64,000 bases of DNA from Papio anubis (taxonomy: Eukaryota; Chordata; Mammalia; Primates; Cercopithecidae): NCBI RefSeq assembly GCF_008728515.1, contig NC_044984.1, positions 90,009,181 through 90,073,180 on the forward strand, in the 5' to 3' direction. Of the stretch, positions 56,520 through 64,000 are shown piece after piece. Below the pieces are notes generated by a model that was given only the letters and a program-made list of their open reading frames with translations, was not told the DNA's origin and did not search any database. Numbering within the stretch: position 1 is the stretch's first letter; the number at the start of each line of letters is the position of its first letter. Made by a program: the position numbers and the translations under genes.

Positions 56520-57164
56520 TTTTCAGTCATGTGATAGGCCCTCCCTCTCAACTAGACTCCTGGCTTTACGTTTTGATGAGGAATTATTATACTTAGAACA
56601 CAGTGGGCCTAGTGTTAGGTCACATTTCAATGAATGCCAAAGGAAGGGTGACTACTGAGTCAGAGACAAAATAACAAAACCAGCTGGTTGGAGCTGCCAG
56701 TCCTTACTTGGCTGCCTCTTGTGTTTCTCTGATTACCAGAGCCAGAATTAGCTCTGAGTGGGAGACCACGCTCTTTTTTTCCACCTCTCACTGCTTGTTG
56801 ATTCATGTGGGCATTTCAAAAAGATCCCCAAGTTGAAAATAATTTGCAATGAATACAAATACTTCATTTCTAATTTGGTCTTTTTTTTTTTTTTTAGTTC
56901 AGTATGTGAAAATTCATTTATTTAGTGAAACCCTACATTAAAGCATCCCAACACAAAGCAGATTTGAATATAACATAATTGGTGATTGGCTCATCTCATA
57001 GGCTCACGTGATCAGTGTGTTAACATACAACAGGACTGTACCCTTTTACAGGATTGTTTTGGATCCCACTCACACACTAAAACCCTGCCATAATGCTGTA
57101 TCAATTAGCGCTGTTCAAATGTGAAGCTGCATTGGAAAATGAGAAACTTTATCACCATATATGT
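56520..57164. other. Unique DNA, no gene seen
   Basis: T16 at about 56880-56896 not attached to an Alu. No gene. Confidence 0.4.
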
Positions 57165-57228
57165 GTATATTTTTTGAGACGGAGTTTCGCTCTTTTGCCC
57201 AGGCTGGAGTGAAGTGGTGCGATCCTGG
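57165..57228 (-). mobile_element. Very short Alu 3' fragment
   Basis: gagacggagtttcgctcttt to gtggtgcgatcctggg only, with a T6 tail. Confidence 0.85.
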
Positions 57229-58084
57229 GTTTTATTAAGGTTTGCAAAAGGATTTTGTACTTGATAGTTAAAATTAAGTAATTAAATAAATACACTTTAT
57301 TTAACTGTATGGGAACCAATATCTAAATGTGCCTTTTGGACTTGCTTGGACAAGATCTTGAAAGTTTAGCACCTTGGTAGTTATTTCCACAAGTGATCCT
57401 TTGGCAAAGCTTTCTTATACCGTGGCATGGAATCAAAAGGAGCTATCTTCACCTGGTTTTCTTTTCTCTCATCTCAAAAAACCACTTCTGCTCATTCCGA
57501 ATTTATCAGTATTCCTGTAATTCTTTTGAGTCTTGTTCTAAGAATTACCTGACAGAATTAATGAAGGCCGACTAGCTTTAGCTATGACTCCAGAGTTGGA
57601 TTTAGCTAACCCAGCCCAATTAGGCCATCAGTGCTAAGGGCAGCGTCGGCCTTCCAGAGTGACAACTGGCCTGTCCCCTTTCTGCCAGTCAGGAAGGAAA
57701 CACTCTTGTCATTTCTTACCAACAAGGAAACATTTTCTGGTTGCTCCTTAACAGAAAACAGGAAATTCTGTGGGTCATTTTCCCATGGTAATCATCTAAA
57801 TACCTCTCTCTTGATAGATCCCAGATAATTCAAGGACTGGAAGAGAAGCCTCAGATCATATGGGCTGTTTCCATAACAGCCCTTTATACCCGTATTAAAA
57901 AGTCTAAGTCGGCTCTCGGTCATCTCCTCACCATATTACATGGTATTTTCTTTACAGGAGTTGATAGTACTCATCTCCTCTCTTGGAAACAAAAAAAGCA
58001 TTCCTCTTATTCCTCTCTGAAGCACTGGAGAGTGTTCTTAGTATAGTATTTGCTGTCTTTGCATAGAGAGGGACAGTTTTTTCC
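57229..58084. other. Unique DNA, no gene seen
   Basis: Short frames only; no repeat assigned. Confidence 0.4.
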
Positions 58085-58206
58085 AAAGCAAAAGCCAGGG
58101 GAGAGGTGATGGGGAAGGAGGAGAGACGAGAGGGAGTGGGGGTGGGGGAGAAGCAGGGGAAGGGGCAGAAGACGAAGAGACTGTTGCAGATAAAAAGAGA
58201 CTTGAG
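58085..58206. repeat. Purine-rich tract with G-quadruplex motif
   Basis: Almost all A/G on the plus strand. Runs at 58134-58166 (gggagtgggggtgggggaga, then aggggaagggg) give four or more G-tracts close together. Confidence 0.85.
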
Positions 58207-58523
58207 GCCAGGCGCGGTGGCTCATGCCTGTAATCCCAGCAATTTGGGAGGCCGAGGCGGGTGAATCACCTGAGGTCAGGAGTTCAAGACCAGCCTGGCC
58301 AATATGGTATAACCCTGTCTCTGCTAGAAGTACAAAAAGTAGCCAGGAATGGTGGCGTATGCCTGTAATCCCAGCTACTCCGGAGACTGAGGCAGGAGAA
58401 TTGCTTGAACTCAGGAGGTGGAGGTTGCAGGGTGTTGAGATTGTGCCACTGCACTCCAGCCTGGGCGACAAGAGCAAAAAAACTCCGTCTCAAAATAATA
58501 CATAATGAATAAATAAATAAATG
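58207..58523 (+). mobile_element. Alu, full length
   Basis: Target gagacttgag at 58197-58206 and 58524-58533. Tail (AAAT)n. Confidence 0.95.
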
Positions 58524-58533
58524 GAGACTTGAG

Positions 58534-59022
58534 AGCCTTATCAACTAACTGCAATTGATTGATTTGAGCAAAATAATTGTAAAAGGATACTTTAGAGACA
58601 GTTGAGAAATTTGCACATGGACTAGGTACTAACTAGATGATACTAAGAAATGATTGCTAGTTTTGTTTGACACAATCATTGTATTGGAGTTAGGTTAACA
58701 AAAACTTTTCTGTTAGGGATACAAACTGAAGGATTTATAGTTGAAATGATAATATATCTGGTATTTGCTTTAAAATATTCCAGAAAAACAAGATAAAATA
58801 AGATTGGATAAATGCTAATTCCTGAAACTATGTACAATGAACTGAGATTCATTACTTGCCTTACAATTATTTGTATATACGTAAAAATTTCCCAGGATAC
58901 AATTTTCCAGGTTGTTTTTTAAGAACAAGAAAGAGCACATCTTTCTTTTGCTTTTTCCCCACTGTTAATTTTTTATTGTGATTATTCTAGTGGCAGAGAA
59001 GAAATGTTATTCAATCCAGGTC
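58534..59022. other. AT-rich DNA, no gene seen
   Basis: Nothing assigned. Confidence 0.4.
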
Positions 59023-59037
59023 TTGCCTATATTATTT

Positions 59038-59199
59038 ATTTATTTATTTAGACAGAGTCTCCCGCAATCACCCAGGCTGGAGTGCGGTGGTGTGATCTCG
59101 GCTCACTGCAACCTCCGCCTCCCAGGTTCAAGCAATTCTGTGTCTCAGCCTCCCAAGTAGCTAAGACTACAGGTGTGTACCACCATGCCTGGCTAATTT
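59038..59199 (-). mobile_element. 5'-truncated Alu (right arm only)
   Basis: Target ttgcctatattattt (59023-59037) / ttgcctgtattattt (59200-59214). Stops at the linker. Confidence 0.93.
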
Positions 59200-59295
59200 T
59201 TGCCTGTATTATTTTTAATAATGATAAAGTAACTCAATAGTTGGTCACTAAATCAAATAACTACAATGACTGGTTTTTTTCTTTTTATTTTTTTT

Positions 59296-59505
59296 TAGTG
59301 CTAACTACTATATTTCATGTGCTTTATATTTAATTAATAACTATAGAGGAGGTTATTTTATTTTCCTTTTGCAGTTGGGAAACTGAGGCTCAGAGAGGCT
59401 ACAGTAACACGTGCAAGTTTAATAGAGCCAGCAGATGGTGAAGCCTGAGATTTGGAAACAGATCTAGTTCCCAAACCTGAGGTTTTTGCACTATCATCTT
59501 ACCTC
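59296..59505 (+). mobile_element. MIR SINE relic
   Basis: gttgggaaactgaggctcag, agaggctacagtaacacgtg: clear MIR core. Confidence 0.82.
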
Positions 59506-59577
59506 TCATTCTGTTCGTGGTTTGGGGCCTTGCTAACTAGTGACAGCCAAGTCAGCTGGCAACTAAGAGTGAGTCTC

Positions 59578-60445
59578 TTAAAATGTAAATCAGACTATGT
59601 GACTTCTCTACAGAAAACCTGCCAGTGACTTCCAGACTGAGTAAAATCCCAATTATTTTTCAGAAGCCATAGGGCCCTTCCTGATCCCCTCCATCCCTGC
59701 CATCCCATGCCCCTTGTCTCTTTCAACTGCCACTTTGCTTGCTCTGCTGCAGCCTGGCACAGCGTTCTAAGAACTTTTCCTTAACTGTCTGAGCTTCCCG
59801 CTTAGGCCCTTCCCTTGATGTTCCCTCTGCCTGAAGTGCTCTTTCCCAGATATCACATGGGTCACTTTCTTCCCCCTCCCCTCATTTCCTTCAGTCTTTG
59901 CGAGAATGTATTCTTCTTTTCAAATATATATGTATTTTTAAATTTTATTTATTTATTTATTTATTTTTTGAGACAGGGTCTCACTCTGTAGCCCAGGCTG
60001 GAGTGCAGTGGCACAATCTTGGCTCACTGCAGCCTCCGCCTGCCCAAATGATCCTCCTGCTGCTCTGTCTTCAGCCTTCCAAGTAACTAGGATCATGGAC
60101 ATACACCATCCTATCCAATTATTTTTTAATTCTATTTTTTGTACAGACGGAGTCTTGCTATGTTGCCCAGGTTGGCCTCGAACTTCTGGCCTCAAACGAT
60201 CCTCCCTCCTTGGCCTCTCAAAGTGCTGGAATTACAGGCATGAGCCACTGCCCCCTGCCCTTCCTTATCTGTGTTCATAGCACTCATCACTACCTGACAT
60301 TATTAGGTACTTATTTATTTATCTATTACCCCTGAGTAGAATGTAAACTCAGTGAGGACAGAAGTTTTTTCCATTCACTGCTGCATCCCTAGAACCTAGA
60401 CCAGTGCCTGGCACATAGTAGCTGCTCAGTAATACTTGCTGAATC
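59578..60445 (+). mobile_element. L2 LINE 3' end, split by an Alu
   Basis: ctgatcccctccatccctgc, gttccctctgcctgaagtgc | Alu | agtagaatgtaaactcagtg, cagtgcctggcacatagtag, ctgaatcactgaatga. Confidence 0.85.
59936..60259 (-). mobile_element. Alu inserted in L2
   Basis: (TTTA)n tail; left half diverged (taggatcatggacatacacc). Confidence 0.93.
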
Positions 60446-60599
60446 ACTGAATGACTCTCAACCTCATGAGTGCCGTGCTGTGAGTCACCGGGTTACTACA
60501 TCATGCCCAGACTGGGCAGCCTGGTGGGGCTGAAATGGAATCACCGGTAAAGGTCTGCAGCCCCCTCTGTGATGCGGGTGTGGTGGGAAGATTCGCATT

Positions 60600-60700
60600 T
60601 TGAATCCATCATTTCCTTGCTGCCGGACTGTGAGCAAGTTTCTCAACCCTCTATAGTCTTCGTTGTGTCATACGTAAAATGGAGATAATAATTATTAGAT
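60600..60700 (-). mobile_element. MIR SINE relic
   Basis: gactgtgagcaagtttctca, catacgtaaaatggagataa. Followed by a near-palindromic AT stretch to about 60728. Confidence 0.7.
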
Positions 60701-61649
60701 AATTACATAATTATCAGATAATTATGTAGAATACTGAAGAAGTTATCCAGTTCAAACCTCCTTTTTATGGTAAATCAGAGGTTCCCCTCAGCTCCATAAA
60801 CTCTTTGCTTTCACAATCCCAGACATCTGATTAGGCAGCCAAGAGCTCTGAGAGGCCTTTGGCCGGAAGCTAAGGATTTATGAGAGCCAGGGTTCTCTGT
60901 CTCTCTTGTTTGAGCATGTAGATGACATGGAATAACCTCTCTGATGTATTGAATTCGTTTCTCCAGTGTCGTTTATGCTGCCAGATGATCACTTCCCAGT
61001 TTGATAAAAATCACTTCATAATGGGGATTAGATGGTACCAAAATGACAGTGGTCTCTGCTGGATCTGACAAATTCTGTCTGTCTTTTTTTTAACCCCAAA
61101 TCTCTAGTATGCCAAAAGTTTGCACAAAGACTTATTGTTGTTATAATTGTGTAGGACTTAATAAATTAGCTATTGTCCTGAAATAACCTCAAAACTCCTG
61201 GCTAGGAGGTTAAACAAATTTTTTTTAAGGGAGCACAAATATGGACACACTGGTAAAAAATGTTTTCATCTCATGTAGTATTTTTTTCAGTTTTGAGTGG
61301 AAAGTGGTGTGTGACCACAGGAATGTACATTAACAAAAGCAGTAAGCTAATTAAATAACACACAAATGTTGTATTGTCTGGGTATTAATTCTTTAAGGTC
61401 ATGTCTTACTTTATAATGGCAAAGGGAATTTATTAAGGGAGAATTATTTGACAGAAATCTTTTTGTTATTACAAGTTACATGCAGGTTAAGATAATCAAT
61501 AATATTTTTTCTATGAGAACCATAAACAAGAGAAATCTCTGCAACATATATTTCTTGTTTATTACATTATGGTGTTTAGCTCACAGGAACTTGGGAGGAG
61601 ATAAGAAAAAAGAAGAGAAGAGGAGAGGAGGCAAACACTCATTGGGCGT
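60701..61649. other. Unique DNA, no gene seen
   Basis: Ends in a purine-rich aagaaaaaagaagagaagag run near 61604-61630. Confidence 0.4.
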
Positions 61650-62005
61650 TGTATTTGTCTGTTTTCATGCTACTGATAAAGACATACCCAAGACTGGGTA
61701 ATTTATAAAAGAGGTTTAATGGACTCACAGTTCCACGTGGCTGGGGAGGCCTCACAATCATGGCGGAAGGTGAAAGGCATGTCTTACATGGCAGCAGGCA
61801 AGTAGAGAATAGGAACCAAGCAAAAGGGGTGTCCCCTTACAAAACCATCAGATCTTATGAGACTTACACTACCGTGAGAACGGTATGGGGGAAACTGCCT
61901 CCATGATTCATTTATCTCCCCCCAGGTCCCTCTCACAACATGTGGGAATTATGGGAGCTACAATTCAAGACGAGATTTGGGTTGGGACCCAGCCAAACCA
62001 TATCA
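61650..62005 (-). mobile_element. MST/THE1 (MaLR) solo LTR
   Basis: Starts tgtatttgtctgttttcatg and ends agccaaaccatatca. Flanks ggcgt / gatgt could be a decayed 5-bp duplication. Confidence 0.9.
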
Positions 62006-62870
62006 GATGTTAAACTGGAGGTTAATGTTCTAGTCAGTTGGCTATAGCGAGGGAGACTGAGACTTGCTCTAGTTTCTGAGGTTTAATAGCTAACAGAGCA
62101 GGAAGCAAATGAGCACTGAGCCATGTGTGCACCTTTTTCCTGCCATCCTTAAACAAACATAGCTGCAGTCCAAGGGTGCAAAGGTGGGTTTGGCACTGGA
62201 GCTGGATTTCCTGGTGACTTTACTCTCTGTCTTGGCATTTGGTCTGTGTTTATAGTCAAAGCAACAGACATGAAGTAATGAACCAGAGAAGGGAATCACA
62301 GAATAATGACCTTAACGTAAAGGCACTGTTTACTCTGAACCTTTTGAAGGATGGAGGAGGATGGGAGAGTCAGCTGCACTGCGTCTGCCTTGGGGTCATC
62401 TGCAGCCTAGACTTGCTCTATTCTATGTCCGTGATCACCCAGTATTACACCACAGCTACTGGAGGTCAAGGGGGCTGTGAAAAGCATGTGATGTAATCAC
62501 CCTTCCAGGGATTCCTGTTGAGACTAGTGATGATAATTGGGTGCCAGGAACTCCTTGGTACTGGGCATAAAAAGGCGTTTAATAAATAGTTGAGTGACTT
62601 GACTCTTACACAGCCTATAGTCATGGACTCCATTCCTTTAAAAATATAACCCAGGCTATGGTAGGGCTACACCTGGGGAACTGAGAGACTGGGGGCTAGT
62701 GTTACTAATGCATCCTTGTTTCATCTGGAGGCGACAGTAGGGATAGGATTCATTTAGGAAAGGCCAATAACACACTCAAGGACATGGGGCTATAAGAGAG
62801 TCAGTGGGCCCATATCCCATCTCAGAGACCCAAAGGACACAGTCTAAGTGGCAGCTTCGAGCATGACAAT
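62006..62870. other. Unique DNA, no gene seen
   Basis: 'gcgtttaataaatagttgag' near 62574 hints at an L2 tail. Otherwise unassigned. Confidence 0.4.
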
Positions 62871-63154
62871 TTGAGATGGAGTTTTGCTCTTGTTGCCCAA
62901 GCTGGAGTACAGTGGCGTGATCTCGGCTCACTGCAGCCTCCACCTCCTGGGTTCAAGTGATTCTCCTGCTTCAGCCTCCTGAGTAGTTGGGATTGCAGGT
63001 GCCCACCACCACGCCCGGCTAATTTTGCATTTTTAGTAGAGATGGGGTTTCTCCATGTTGGTCAGGCTGGTCTCGAACTCCCGACCTCAGGTGATCCGCC
63101 CGCCTCAGCCTCCCAAAGTCCTGGGATTACGGGCCTGAGCTACCATGCCTGGCC
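62871..63154 (-). mobile_element. Alu lacking a T tail
   Basis: Starts ttgagatggagttttgctc directly after gacaat; otherwise near full length. Confidence 0.92.
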
Positions 63155-63317
63155 TCCCCTACTAATGTTTTAGGGACTTACACAAGTTTCGTTCAAAAAG
63201 GCTTTTTGGAAAGAGCTATGAAATATAATCTATGCCAGCAGTATGGAGACTCACTGGAGAAACGGCTAGGAGCTACCCTTTGACAAAGGTATTGCAGAGC
63301 ACCTCTAAGAAATAACT

Positions 63318-63938
63318 CTTTTTTTTAGAAAAAAACTTCTGTTTTAGGTTCAGGGGTACCTGTGCAGGTTTGTTATATAGGTAAACTTGTGTCACGGGGT
63401 TTGTTGTGCAGATTATTTCATCACCCAGGTACTAAGCCTAGCACCCAGTAGTTATTTTCTGCTCCTCTCCCTCCTCCCATCCTCCACCCTCAAAGACACC
63501 CCAGTGTCTGCTGTTCCCTTCTTTGTGTTTACGATTTCTCATTATTTAGCTCCCACTTATAAGTGAGAACATGTGGTATTTGGTCTTCTGTTCTTGTGTT
63601 AGTTTGCTAAGGATAATGGCCTCCAGCTCCATCCATGTTCCTGCAAAAGACATGGTCTGTTTCTTTTTTATAGCTGTATAGTATTCTATGGTATACATAT
63701 ACACCACAGTTCCTTTATCCAATCTGTCATTGATGGGCATTTAGGATGATTCCATGTCTTTGCTATTATGAATAGTGCTGCAATGGAAAGCAGTGTGGCG
63801 ATTCCTCAAAAAGCTAAAAACAGAACTACCATTCAATCCAGAAATCCCATTATGGGTATATACCCAGAGGACTATAAATCATTCTGTCATAAAGACACAT
63901 GCATGCGAATATTCATTGCAGCACTATTCGCAATGGCA
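63318..63938 (-). mobile_element. L1PA-like 3' end with 5' inversion (twin priming)
   Basis: 63318-63785 is antisense L1 3' UTR plus the end of ORF2; a minus-strand frame at 63546-63740 is the truncated ORF2 C-terminus with its natural stop. 63786-63938 is sense ORF2 text (gtgtggcgattcctcaaaaa). Flanks aagaaataact (63307-63317) / aagaagtgact (63939-63949) enclose both parts. Far too short to be active. Confidence 0.92.
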
Positions 63939-64000
63939 AAGAAGTGACTATGAGATGTTAGTGACTAACTGCCAAGGCAACAAGGGACATCAGAGCACAT

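Noticed and set aside
58007..58477. 156-codon minus-strand frame
   Set aside because: Composite of an Alu and the purine tract read on the other strand.
1..64000. Bacterial-style features (operons, CRISPR arrays, terminators, ribosome binding sites)
   Set aside because: The DNA is primate nuclear; repeated units are Alu copies in both orientations, not spacer-separated arrays.

Overview
The window is primate nuclear DNA made almost entirely of interspersed repeats, with no protein-coding gene that I can support. About 80 Alu copies or fragments cover roughly a third of it; Alu restricts the source to primates. Two signs favour an Old World monkey over an ape, as inference: young AluY copies carrying the 'aggcttgag' variant of the left end (50561-50854, and degraded at 690-994), and a solo LTR at 2117-2554 with a perfect 6-bp target duplication and betaretrovirus-type (SRV/SERV-like) ends and R/U5 text. 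MER11 and L1PA-type copies fit any catarrhine.

Layout. 1-5.1 kb: Alu debris, the solo LTR, then a repeat-poor 2 kb stretch with a 75-bp tandem duplication. 5.1-10.8 kb: dense Alus, one nested pair, and an L2 split by an Alu. 11.2-16.1 kb: Alus among unique DNA, with two copies of a 145-bp unit 1.4 kb apart. 17.0-21.1 kb: a strongly rearranged Alu mosaic, then an old L1 (ORF2 3' part, plus strand) broken by an AluS that itself holds a THE1/MST LTR and an 84-bp copy of DNA from 2.5 kb upstream. 22.0-23.7 kb: decayed ERVL pol-to-LTR remnant. 24-35 kb: MIR, L2 and L1 relics with scattered Alus. 37.4-38.9 and 42.2-42.9 kb: repeat-free DNA. 43.9-50.9 kb: Alus (one with an internal inversion), MER20 relics and a minus-strand MER11 LTR. 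54.7-56.5 kb: one class I LTR inserted in another. 58-64 kb: purine tract, MIR, L2, a MST/THE1 LTR and a twin-primed L1 at the right edge.

The open frames are nearly all Alu translations on one strand or the other (repeating the same few peptide phrases), L1 ORF2 debris, or short chance frames. No CpG island, tRNA, rRNA, CRISPR array or operon-like organisation is visible. The window is either intergenic or inside a large intron; the sequence alone does not decide. I found no new multi-gene system. The points most worth a second look are structural: three local duplications with no retrotransposition signature, a small inversion inside an Alu, a shared-tail Alu mosaic, and the lineage-specific solo LTR.
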